Source: Pantoea endophytica | GTDB taxonomy: Bacteria > Pseudomonadota > Gammaproteobacteria > Enterobacterales > Enterobacteriaceae | Direction: 5' to 3' | NCBI RefSeq assembly: GCF_002858935.1 | Contig: NZ_PJRT01000007.1 | Span: forward strand, 236,450 to 300,449 | Length of the DNA stretch: 64,000 nucleotides | Shown here: positions 1-7,169 of the stretch, piece by piece | Layout of the letters: each line of letters opens with the position of its first letter | Numbering within the stretch: the first letter of the stretch is position 1 | Translations under genes and position numbers: made by a program | The notes under the pieces: model-generated | What the model saw: the letters and a program-made list of their open reading frames with translations, nothing else | What the model was told of the DNA's origin: nothing | Databases searched by the model: none

Positions 1-808
1 GCATCAGGCGATCAAGCCGCAGCATCAGGCGCGCAATGATTTCGACATCTTCGCTGATATCGCCGATCGCCTCGGCTATCGTGATGTGTTCACCGAAGGG
101 CGCAATGAGATGCAGTGGATCGAGCATCTGTATCAGCAGTGCGCGGTAGCGCATGCGCGGCGTGATATTCCGTTCCCGGAGTTCGGGGAATTCTGGGAGC
201 GCGGTTTTGTCGAGATTCCCGAAGGCGGCAAGCCGTTCGTGTTTATGGATGATTTCCGCGCTAACCCAGAAACGCATCCAATTCAAACCGCCAGCGGCAA
301 GATTGAGCTGTTCTGCCAAACTATTGCCGATTATCAGCTGGAAGATTTCGCCGGACATCCCGAGTGGCGCGAGCCGCAAGAGTGGCTGGGCGCGCCGCTC
401 AGTTCACAGTTCCCGCTGCATATGATCTCGATTCAGCCATCCGATCGTCTGCACAGCCAGATGGACGCCACCGCCACGGTGCAAGGCAACAAAACCGCCG
501 GACATGAGACGCTATATATGCATCCGCAGGATGCGGCAACGCGTGATATTCAGGATGGCGATGAGATTGAGGTGAGCAATGCGCGCGGGCGCATGCTGGC
601 CGGTGTGCGCCTGACCGACGGGGTAACGCCGGGCGTGGTGATCATCGCCACCGGCGCCTGGTTCGATCCTGGCTTTGGTCGCGCCTGGCAACCGTGGGAT
701 CGCGCCGGCAACCCGAATGTCCTGACATTGGATATCGGCACCTCGTCGTTAACGCAGGGTCCTAACGCCATGAGTTGCCTGGTGGAAATCAAAAAACATC
801 TGATGTGA
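1..808 (+). CDS. Molybdopterin-dependent S/N-oxide reductase (BisC/TorZ type), C-terminal part
   Basis: This is the 3' part of a gene that begins before the window; the reading frame is open from base 2. The translated ~268 residues match the C-terminal region of the DMSO/TMAO/biotin-sulfoxide reductase family, which reduces S- or N-oxides at a bis-MGD molybdenum centre. Family marks that can be read are RLHSQMDA, the cofactor-binding barrel segment around GDEIEVSNARGRM, the TGAWFDP motif and the closing segment DIGTSSLTQGPNAMSCLVEI. The catalytic ligand and any Tat signal lie outside the window, so cytoplasmic (BisC-like) and periplasmic (TorA/TorZ-like) forms cannot be told apart. No terminator is evident before the omrB-like sRNA that follows. 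The family is sure; the substrate is not. Confidence 0.85.
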   Translation, partial: HQAIKPQHQARNDFDIFADIADRLGYRDVFTEGRNEMQWIEHLYQQCAVAHARRDIPFPEFGEFWERGFVEIPEGGKPFVFMDDFRANPETHPIQTASGKIELFCQTIADYQLEDFAGHPEWREPQEWLGAPLSSQFPLHMISIQPSDRLHSQMDATATVQGNKTAGHETLYMHPQDAATRDIQDGDEIEVSNARGRMLAGVRLTDGVTPGVVIIATGAWFDPGFGRAWQPWDRAGNPNVLTLDIGTSSLTQGPNAMSCLVEIKKHLM

Positions 809-905
809 ATGGGCAACGAATAATCTCATCGCTGGTTACATTTTGCCGGTAACTGTTGCGTTTAGGCGATGGTTTCCCAGCGTGCCACCTTGCTACAGTC
901 AGGGT

Positions 906-982
906 CCCAGAGGTATTGATGGGTGAACATCAAAAAGTTTTCTTGATTACACCGACCTGCGCAGATGCGCAGGTTTTTTTTT
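906..982 (+). ncRNA. omrB: OmrB-like small regulatory RNA
   Basis: The 5' end CCCAGAGGTATTGATGGGTG is the conserved base-pairing head of the OmrA/OmrB sRNAs, which with Hfq repress outer-membrane protein and curli/flagellar regulator mRNAs in E. coli. The 3' end is a perfect terminator: ACCTGCGC (955-962), loop AGAT, GCGCAGGT (967-974), then a T run to 982. The middle segment with TTACACCGAC resembles E. coli OmrB more than OmrA. An extended -10 (TGC TACAGT, 891-899) lies six bases before the predicted +1 at 906. The AT-rich stretch around 836-862 would be the place for an OmpR site, as in E. coli, but I cannot define it. A second copy with the same 20-base head lies at 2928, on the other side of an ftsI paralogue. 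Confidence 0.88.
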
Positions 983-1008
983 GCTTAACGAATCGAAACA
1001 CAGTTTTC

Positions 1009-1038
1009 CTGTCAACTCGCTTTACGTTTCTTTATAAC
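1009..1038 (+). promoter_or_regulatory. Possible promoter of the ftsI paralogue
   Basis: CTGTCA (1009-1014) and TATAAC (1033-1038) are separated by 18 bases and lie between the omrB terminator and the start codon at 1082. The boxes are imperfect and were chosen by eye, so this is tentative. Confidence 0.3.
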
Positions 1039-1081
1039 TGCAAGCAATAAGCTTCAGATTCACTTACAGCAGCGGATTGCC

Positions 1082-2812
1082 ATGCCTCAAATAAAAAAAT
1101 TTCTGGGAAAAGACCAGATAAAAGCGCCCTTTAACCCGTTTCGTTTTCGCCTGATCTGCCTTGGCGTGTTCTGCTGTTTGGTGCTGTTGCTGATTTGCGT
1201 TGGTGACCTGCAGCTGATCAAGCATCCGATGCTGGAGCACGAAGCCGATCAGCGCTCGCTGCGTACCGTAACGTTGCCAACTAACCGTGGCACCTTGCTG
1301 GATCGCGACGGCCAGGCATTAGCGCTGAGCGTTCCGGCGCGTGACATCATCGCCGATCCAATGCGCGTGCTGGAGGCAAATCCCGATTTCACCAGCGCCA
1401 AATGGGCTTATCTGGCGGCCGCGCTCAATCAGCGTCCGGAAGATCTGCGCGCGGCCATCACCGCCAACCCGAAAAAACGCTTCCTCTATCTGGGCCGCAA
1501 AATCGAACTCGGCATCGCCAAAGATATCGCCGAGCTGAAACTCAAAGGTATCAGCTCGGTGTATAACGACAGCCGCTTCTATCCAATGAGTGAAGCAGCT
1601 GCGCCGCTGATTGGTATTGTAGGGGCCGACAGCAATGGCCTGAACGGCATCGAGAAGGGCTTCGACCATGTGCTGCAGGGCGATCCAGGTAAAGAGGTTT
1701 ATCGTCAGGATGGTGAAGGCAACATCATTGCGATGATCGATTACCAGCCGCCACAGCAGCCGCCAACCGTGCAGCTCAGTATCGATAAGTTCGACCAATT
1801 CACGCTCTACAGCAAACTGCGCGACGGCGTGCTGCTTAACAAAGCGGATTCGGGTGCGGCGGTATTGGTGAAAATCGATACCGGCGAAATTCTGGCGATG
1901 GCCTCTTATCCGTCGTTCAACCCGAACAACTATGAAAATGCCACGCCGGCGCAGATGCGTAACTCGGCGATCAACGACAGCTACGAACCCGGCTCCACGG
2001 TGAAACCGCTGGTGGTGATGGAAGGGCTGGAGCGCCATCTGGTGCGCGCCGATTCGGTGATCGATACCACGCCGTACAGCGTCAACGGCCACTTAATTCG
2101 CGACGTTGGTCACTGGCCGCGCCTCACCATGACCGGCATTTTGCAGAAATCGAGTGACATCGGCGTCTCGCACATTGCGCTGGCGATGCCCGCTGAAGCG
2201 CTGGTTAATACCTATCAGGCATTTGGCCTGGGTAAACCTACCGGGCTGGGATTGACCGGTGAGAGCGTGGGGTACTTCCCGCTGCACCGCGAGCGCTGGG
2301 CCGATATCGAACGCGCCACCTTTGCCTTTGGCTACGGCCTGCGCGTCACGCCGCTGCAGATTGCGCGTGAATACGCCACGCTTGGTTCGTACGGCGTTTA
2401 TCGTCCACTGTCGATCACCAAAGTGACGCCGCCGGTGTTAGGCAAACAGGTGGCGAATCCGCAGGTGGTGCAAACCGTGGTGCATATGCTGGAGAGCGAC
2501 GTACTGCCGGGCGGGACCGGGGTAAGAGCGGCGGTGCCGGGTTATCGTCTGGCGACCAAAACCGGTACCGCAGAGAAGATGGGCACCAGCGGTAAGTACG
2601 ATGGCGGTTATATCAACTACACCGCCGGCATCGCGCCTGCCAGCCATCCGGAAGTGGCGCTGGTGGTGATGATCAATCATCCCACCGCGGGCGATCACTT
2701 TGGTGGCTCGGTGGCAGCACCGATCTTCGGCAACATCATGGGCCCGGTACTCAAGCACATGAACGTGGCACCCGATGCGATCTACAGTAAACCTTCTTCA
2801 GACAAATCTTAG
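1082..2812 (+). CDS. FtsI/PBP3-type peptidoglycan transpeptidase, paralogue of the division protein
   Basis: The 576-residue protein has the length and layout of PBP3 (FtsI, 588 aa in E. coli). It starts with a short cytoplasmic tail, followed by one membrane anchor (about residues 22-43), a pedestal domain, and a transpeptidase domain that cross-links septal peptidoglycan. The active-site serine is in STVK (305-308) and the third motif is KTGTA (493-497). The second motif reads SSD (357-359), where E. coli FtsI has SSN. The gene stands alone between two Omr-type sRNAs, outside any dcw cluster, so it is probably a second copy like the PBP3SAL paralogue of Salmonella rather than the essential ftsI. 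When it is used (stress, acid, intracellular life) cannot be read from the sequence. Confidence 0.85.
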   Translation: MPQIKKFLGKDQIKAPFNPFRFRLICLGVFCCLVLLLICVGDLQLIKHPMLEHEADQRSLRTVTLPTNRGTLLDRDGQALALSVPARDIIADPMRVLEANPDFTSAKWAYLAAALNQRPEDLRAAITANPKKRFLYLGRKIELGIAKDIAELKLKGISSVYNDSRFYPMSEAAAPLIGIVGADSNGLNGIEKGFDHVLQGDPGKEVYRQDGEGNIIAMIDYQPPQQPPTVQLSIDKFDQFTLYSKLRDGVLLNKADSGAAVLVKIDTGEILAMASYPSFNPNNYENATPAQMRNSAINDSYEPGSTVKPLVVMEGLERHLVRADSVIDTTPYSVNGHLIRDVGHWPRLTMTGILQKSSDIGVSHIALAMPAEALVNTYQAFGLGKPTGLGLTGESVGYFPLHRERWADIERATFAFGYGLRVTPLQIAREYATLGSYGVYRPLSITKVTPPVLGKQVANPQVVQTVVHMLESDVLPGGTGVRAAVPGYRLATKTGTAEKMGTSGKYDGGYINYTAGIAPASHPEVALVVMINHPTAGDHFGGSVAAPIFGNIMGPVLKHMNVAPDAIYSKPSSDKS

Positions 2813-2927
2813 TTAAATCAAAAGTGTAAGTGAGGTGTGGAGAATATTCACACCTCGTTTCACTTCCCCAAACACCGTTGCTTTTTGCACCTGTCTTTCA
2901 CCGACTCAACGGTGCGAGTATGGAGAT

Positions 2928-3013
2928 CCCAGAGGTATTGATGGGTGTGAAACAAGCTGCTTTGGCAGTACCCTGTTATTACACCGACCCACGCAGATGC
3001 GTGGGTTTTTTTT
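2928..3013 (+). ncRNA. omrA: OmrA-like small regulatory RNA
   Basis: It shares the 20-base head CCCAGAGGTATTGATGGGTG with the copy at 906. It ends in a perfect terminator: ACCCACGC (2987-2994), loop AGAT, GCGTGGGT (2999-3006), T run to 3013. The middle contains GTACCCTGT, as in E. coli OmrA. The upstream TGC followed by GAGTAT (2913-2921) lines up with the extended -10 of the other copy. The terminator stem differs from the first copy by compensated base changes, so the structure is conserved. In E. coli omrA and omrB are direct neighbours beside aas. Here they are 2 kb apart with an ftsI paralogue between them, and aas lies about 19.5 kb further on. Confidence 0.88.
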
Positions 3014-3179
3014 GCCTGTAATTTAGCTCCGAACTGATCATCTTAATTACTCACTGCCTGTAATTTGTTCTTTTCTTTTTTAAAAGCCATGCGAAGATTG
3101 TGCCTTAAGGTTTTTCACAGGATTCAAACGAATCGGTGCCGCCTTACATCACAGGATGAACGACAGCTAAGGATGCGTT

Positions 3180-5405
3180 ATGAAATTCTCCTATCCCATC
3201 AGAAACCTCAATGGCAGTGAATTCCAATCACATGATGAGGTGATGAGCCTTATCGCCAGTGAACCGCATGGATCCTGGGCTATTGGTGCCAACGGCTTCT
3301 GGCATGGCGGAATACATATCAGTGATGTCTCCCAGCCATTTTCGGCACTCATACCAGATGCACAGAACAGTGAAGATCCTGTGCCGCTGCAATTCATGAC
3401 TGATGGCACAATCGTTGCCTATCGCTTAAATGACACCTACCCAACAGCGCGGCATTGCGGCACGACGCTTTGTCATAGTTCTTCGTTTGTGTTGGTGAAA
3501 TCGCTTTGCAAACCAAATCCGGACAGAGAAGAAACCTGGTTAGAATTCTATTGCCTGTACATGCATCTTGCTGCACTCAACGATTATCCCTCATCGCAGT
3601 GTTACAAAGTTGCTGCTGATCGCCGTGGTATCACACTGCGGCGTTTCAAAAAGGGGCATTTTGGCGTGCCTGAAGGTGACGAAGCTAAAAGGCAATACGC
3701 GCTTTATCCTGCGCCACCAAGAAGCGGTCAGGTCATTAATGATGGCGACCGGATTGTAGTCTCACGGCAAGGTCGGTTTTATCTTCACAAGAATGGAAAA
3801 AGCGAACTTAATACTTTCGGCCTTGCCAGGTTGCTGAAGGCTGGCAAGCCGGGCAAAGAACAGTTTTGGGTAACATTAGATCCTGAGCTGCTGGAGCCTG
3901 ATGGGGAGATGTATGATCTTCTGCCAGACTGGATGGCAATTGCCGCCGATAAGGGCATCTCTAATGATGTAATAATTACGGATGAAGGTGATAAATGGAA
4001 AGTCAACGCCGGGACGCCATTAGGATTTATGGGCCTTACCGAAAGGCCAGATACGACTGAGTTAGTTAAAAAGGAATGGTTCATTCATTTGGAATGCCTG
4101 AGTGTTGATAGCAGAATGCCTCGCTTTCTTTCTAATCCAGGCCGCGTTCAAACCGATAAGCGTATGCTCAGAGCCGCAAAGGGTGAGCTGATTTATCTTC
4201 GAGATGATTTCCGTGAAACACCTGAATTTAGAGAGACGGGCGTTCCGTTAGGAGCACAGCAATTTTTGTCGCGTGATTCAGCCGTACCTCTCCTCGATGA
4301 TGCCGAACGCTGGTGGTATAACGTCAGCGGTTCAGGCTGGTTGCCACAAGATAAAGTTCTAATAACCGAACAGTTTGATTTGCTGAGCCAGGGTTTCACC
4401 CCTTTAGAAGAAGTGACCGTTAATGATGTATCAGAAACATTCAAAGAGAACTGGGTTATTACTGCTCTGGAACTGATAGCAAGCAGTGCAGAGCACCAAC
4501 GGGTTATGAAGCACGCTTTTGTTCCTGATAACTATCGCAGGCTTATCGCTAAGCTGGAAAATCCGCAATACGATGGCGTTAATGCCGTGCGTGGCGCCTT
4601 ACGCGTTCGTCATTCTTTAGTTCGGGATGTCGTTGATCGGCTTGTTATTCGGCACCACAGCGAATGGTATGGATCGATCTCAAGCGGTCGTTGGAACGGG
4701 GTTTATAAAGATCTGGATGTTTTCGACAAGAAATATTGTGAGAAATGGCAATCCGATATGGAGTGGATGAGCCAGGTTGAGCCGTTTAATCAGGACGAAC
4801 CAATATGGCATTTTCATCCCATAGTATTTCTCGACGCATTAAAAGAATCAAAGAAGAAAGGGTGGGCACATAGTCCATTCGCTAATTTATTAGGTCGAGT
4901 GGAATCAAATAATGATTACACTGCCTATAATCGTACTTATCCGCATCCTAAACCAACTAATAGTGAAGCAAAGTATGGGACAAGCCTTACTTCGTTGACT
5001 ATTCAACAAGTCATGGACGCTCAGAAAAAACACGATATGTTTGCTACAGGCCGGTTTCAAATAATACCATCAACTCTAAAAGATGCCGTAAGTAAACTCG
5101 CACTTGATATGAATGCGTTGTATGACGAAAGTCTTCAGGATAAAATATTTGAAGAATATCTCATTAAGATTAAACGTAAACCTATTATTAATTTCTTAGA
5201 GGGGGATGGTAGCGTTGAAGACGCAATGTATGCATGGGCTATGGAATTTGCTTCTGCGGGTGTGAGGAAAGGGAAGAAGATCTCAAGAAATCGAATTGCA
5301 GATAGTGAAGGGGTTTCTTACTACACTGGTGATGGGCTAAATAAGGCTCATATCTTACCCGATAAAATGAAAGAACTATTGGAGGAGTCTAAAAATGGAA
5401 TTTAA
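3180..5405 (+). CDS. Putative T6SS-type peptidoglycan-degrading effector (M23-like plus muramidase-like domains)
   Basis: The 741-residue protein has no signal peptide or membrane segment. The N-terminal ~140 residues resemble a degenerate LytM/M23 fold, with W41-H42-G-G-I-H46 where peptidases have HxxxD, and a YMHL motif at 127-130. The middle (about 150-410) looks like repeated SH3-type segments. Residues ~568-735 resemble the lysozyme-like domain of T6SS and phage-tail muramidases: GRVES (E575 the likely catalytic acid), YTAYNR, FATGRFQIIPSTLKDAV and a late SYYTGDG. A W-H-F-H-P motif (543-547) precedes it. AAGGA sits seven bases before the ATG. The gene overlaps the next by 11 bases. A toxin without its own signal, followed by exported proteins, fits an effector delivered to other cells' periplasm. 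No T6SS structural gene, VgrG, PAAR or chaperone is in the window, so delivery is inferred. Its second half is clearly more AT-rich than its neighbours. Confidence 0.6.
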   Translation: MKFSYPIRNLNGSEFQSHDEVMSLIASEPHGSWAIGANGFWHGGIHISDVSQPFSALIPDAQNSEDPVPLQFMTDGTIVAYRLNDTYPTARHCGTTLCHSSSFVLVKSLCKPNPDREETWLEFYCLYMHLAALNDYPSSQCYKVAADRRGITLRRFKKGHFGVPEGDEAKRQYALYPAPPRSGQVINDGDRIVVSRQGRFYLHKNGKSELNTFGLARLLKAGKPGKEQFWVTLDPELLEPDGEMYDLLPDWMAIAADKGISNDVIITDEGDKWKVNAGTPLGFMGLTERPDTTELVKKEWFIHLECLSVDSRMPRFLSNPGRVQTDKRMLRAAKGELIYLRDDFRETPEFRETGVPLGAQQFLSRDSAVPLLDDAERWWYNVSGSGWLPQDKVLITEQFDLLSQGFTPLEEVTVNDVSETFKENWVITALELIASSAEHQRVMKHAFVPDNYRRLIAKLENPQYDGVNAVRGALRVRHSLVRDVVDRLVIRHHSEWYGSISSGRWNGVYKDLDVFDKKYCEKWQSDMEWMSQVEPFNQDEPIWHFHPIVFLDALKESKKKGWAHSPFANLLGRVESNNDYTAYNRTYPHPKPTNSEAKYGTSLTSLTIQQVMDAQKKHDMFATGRFQIIPSTLKDAVSKLALDMNALYDESLQDKIFEEYLIKIKRKPIINFLEGDGSVEDAMYAWAMEFASAGVRKGKKISRNRIADSEGVSYYTGDGLNKAHILPDKMKELLEESKNGI

Positions 5406-5874
5406 TCGTTTTTGCAAGGGATTATTATTTATTCTATTGTTAGGGCTTGAATCAGGCATTTCACAAGCGGAGACACATTTGTCTCTTTCTGATTTTAATG
5501 TCCATGATTCATACAAGGGACCGGTAAACCACAGAGAAAATGTTAAAAATCTGTCACCAAATCTTGCATGGGAATATAAAAATGCTAAAAAAATAAATTT
5601 TGCTGGGCATTATGTCCTCTTCACTTTCGGCAGTGGTGGTGGTTCATTAGGTTATGGCTTACTGGACGCTAGGTCGGGAATCTTAGTGGAAAGTGAAATT
5701 CCAAATTATTATGCTGAGGGATTAGAGAGCGATCAATTTAACATCAATAGTTCATTAGTTATCATAAAAGGGCAAGCTCTTGATGATGAAGATAATACAA
5801 TAAAATATTTTTCACTAAAAGATGGTGCGTTGAAACTAATTAAAACAGTCAATGTAGCTTCTGAAAATGAATGA
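5395..5874 (+). CDS. Exported protein, candidate periplasmic immunity protein
   Basis: The 159-residue protein begins with a clear Sec signal peptide (charged start, hydrophobic core about 9-20, cleavage near SQAE), so the mature protein should be periplasmic. The start codon lies inside the last codons of the effector gene (11-base overlap), which implies translational coupling. The segment NFAGHYVLFTFGSGGGS followed by LLDARSGI resembles a family of small secreted hypothetical proteins whose members carry an N-F-A-G-H-Y motif. I do not know a proven function for that family. The position directly after a predicted cell-wall toxin, the matching low GC and the periplasmic address make an inhibitor of the muramidase or M23-like domain the simplest reading. 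Confidence 0.55.
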   Translation: MEFNRFCKGLLFILLLGLESGISQAETHLSLSDFNVHDSYKGPVNHRENVKNLSPNLAWEYKNAKKINFAGHYVLFTFGSGGGSLGYGLLDARSGILVESEIPNYYAEGLESDQFNINSSLVIIKGQALDDEDNTIKYFSLKDGALKLIKTVNVASENE

Positions 5875-5961
5875 ATATTATTGGACAAGATGAAAAGCAT
5901 TAATCATATCTGTCCACAAAAATTCTTTTCTAGACTTTAGTGGACATTAACAGGACATTTC

Positions 5962-6399
5962 ATGATGAAATTTTTGGCTACTATTTTTTTTATTGTGTCT
6001 TTAACCGCTAAGGCTGATCTACCCAATGGAATTTGGTCTACAGAGTGTGGAGCAAGTGATGCATTTGACCTTAAGATCTCCAATTCTCTTTCAGATCTGG
6101 TCGTCAATGACAATCAAATCGTAGTGCAGTACGCATCCGTAATGGCTTCAGAAAATAAGGTGGACCTCTATTTTATCAAGCCTATCGACTTGGGACGTGG
6201 TGGAATGACCATTAACTGGAGCAATGTCAGTGGAGAAATGAGAATTGCAGAGCTAGCATTTTCTGGTGACAGCGGCGTCCTTAACTGGAGTGGGCTTTAT
6301 GATATTAGCGACAACAAATATGTTTGGATAAATGAGCCCGACTTTGTTCAAAATTATTCTGAACATGGAGCCATCAACTTAAAACATTGCTCGCATTAA
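5962..6399 (+). CDS. Small exported protein of unknown function, possible second immunity protein
   Basis: The 145-residue product starts with a short hydrophobic signal peptide (MMKFLATIFFIVSLTAKA, cleavage before DLPNG). The mature part is ~127 residues, acidic, rich in predicted beta strand, with only two cysteines (in TECGA and KHCSH) that could form a disulfide. Two ATG codons stand in tandem; AGGAC precedes them. I do not recognise the family. It lies 87 bases after the first immunity candidate, shares its AT-rich composition and codon use, and is the last gene of the island. An inverted pair TGTCCAC/GTGGACA (5912-5946) lies in the gap before it, but without a T run. Confidence 0.5.
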   Translation: MMKFLATIFFIVSLTAKADLPNGIWSTECGASDAFDLKISNSLSDLVVNDNQIVVQYASVMASENKVDLYFIKPIDLGRGGMTINWSNVSGEMRIAELAFSGDSGVLNWSGLYDISDNKYVWINEPDFVQNYSEHGAINLKHCSH

Positions 6400-6622
6400 G
6401 TTCTAATCGCTAGCAAGGAAGTAACCCCTTAATTCAGCCCCATCCCAGATTACTCAGTCCGTTCGTGGAAGAGGTATGTGTTTTTCACCCAATATTTACC
6501 ACCGCGCGAACTCGCTCACACCTCTTGTCTGAGTCTTAACACTTCCCCGGCAACATAAAAATATCTGGTTGTGTAACCTGTATGTAACGCACCGCGATGT
6601 CGCATTCCATGGCGGTTCGCTA
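6400..6622. other. Intergenic stretch without recognised genes
   Basis: This region separates the AT-rich island from the RHH gene. I see no convincing coding frame. Near its end a direct repeat of TGTAAC (6574-6592 area) precedes the attenuator-like hairpin. Confidence 0.4.
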
Positions 6623-6663
6623 GCCCCTTACGGTGTTGGTAGCGCTTTAGGGGGCGATTTTTT
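6623..6663 (+). terminator. Attenuator- or terminator-like hairpin before the RHH gene
   Basis: GCCCC (6623-6627) can pair with GGGGC (6651-6655), an inner CGCTA/TAGCG pair adds alternatives, and a run of six T follows at 6658-6663. It ends only 27 bases before the next start codon, so it could attenuate that gene. The stem is short and the loop long, so confidence is low. Confidence 0.3.
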
Positions 6664-6690
6664 ATTGCGATTCGTTGAGGCCAACCCGCG

Positions 6691-6879
6691 ATGCCAAAAA
6701 CCAAAGACCGCACGCCAAAAGGCGAGGGCCGCTCTTCGGCGTTTCAGTTACGTATTCACCCGGAGCTGCACGAGCAGCTGCGCAGTTTGACCGACGACGA
6801 CAACGTTACGCTGTCGTGCTGGTTAAAAGAGCTGGCGCGTCGCGAGCTACGCCGTCGCGGCATCGAACCGAAGGGTTAA
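6691..6879 (+). CDS. Small ribbon-helix-helix protein, HicB/CopG-like, no partner toxin visible
   Basis: This is a 62-residue basic protein. A disordered Lys/Arg/Gly-rich start is followed by a ribbon-helix-helix pattern: strand SAFQLRIHPELHEQL, a helix, the turn VTLSCW, and a second helix LKELARRELRRRG. Such domains bind operator DNA as dimers and form the C-terminal part of HicB-type antitoxins. A GAGG stands about 11 bases upstream of the ATG. No HicA-like or RelE-like toxin gene adjoins it, so it may be a stand-alone regulator or a remnant. It lies between the effector-like island and the first efflux operon. Whether it controls either is unknown. Confidence 0.6.
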   Translation: MPKTKDRTPKGEGRSSAFQLRIHPELHEQLRSLTDDDNVTLSCWLKELARRELRRRGIEPKG

Positions 6880-6883
6880 TCGT

Positions 6884-6958
6884 AAGGTCGTCATTTATGA
6901 CGACCTTGCCAATGGCCGTACTGTGCGGCCTTCGGAACGGTCACCATGAATGGCGACC
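6884..6958. repeat. Pair of REP-like palindromes (family B)
   Basis: The first unit (6884-6907) is the perfect palindrome AAGGTCGTCAT-TT-ATGACGACCTT; in RNA it could also act as a terminator for the RHH gene, although no T run follows. The second (6939-6958) is GGTCACCATGAATGGCGACC followed by CTACGG. The same unit recurs at 21890, 22422, 33442 and 57849. Confidence 0.65.
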
Positions 6959-7169
6959 CTACGGGTGAGATATGCACGGACGGAATCGCCATCAAAAACC
7001 CGCAAAACGCTAAAAATCCCAACGATTTATGGCACGAAAGGTTTACCATTTTCCTTTGGAAAATATATTTTACGCAACCTTAACAACCCCGCTGAATCCG
7101 CCTCCCTACAATGGCTTTTTGAGTCATTACCTTCGTGACTATTCCCTTCCTATCTTTTAGAGAACAACT
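6959..7169. other. Upstream region of the first efflux operon
   Basis: AT-rich, without a coding frame I can support. CTACAAT near 7105 is a possible -10 element for the efflux operon, but no good -35 stands at the right distance. No efflux repressor gene (AcrR/TetR type) adjoins the operon. Confidence 0.3.

Noticed and set aside
856..1050. 64-codon frame over omrB
   Set aside because: It spans the sRNA and its terminator and has no recognisable protein feature.
1082..2812. Assignment as the essential ftsI
   Set aside because: No dcw-cluster neighbours (mraZ, ftsL, murE), an altered SSD motif and a solitary position argue for a paralogue.
5912..5946. TGTCCAC/GTGGACA pair as a terminator between the two small exported genes
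   Set aside because: The 22-base loop and lack of a T run make a functional terminator unlikely.
3180..6399. Prophage lysis module
   Set aside because: The muramidase-like domain recalls phage enzymes, but there is no holin, spanin, tail or integrase gene, and both partners have Sec signals, which fits immunity proteins better.
6569..6968. Alternative frames overlapping the RHH gene
   Set aside because: Only the 6691 frame has a coherent ribbon-helix-helix pattern and a plausible ribosome-binding site; the others have biased composition.
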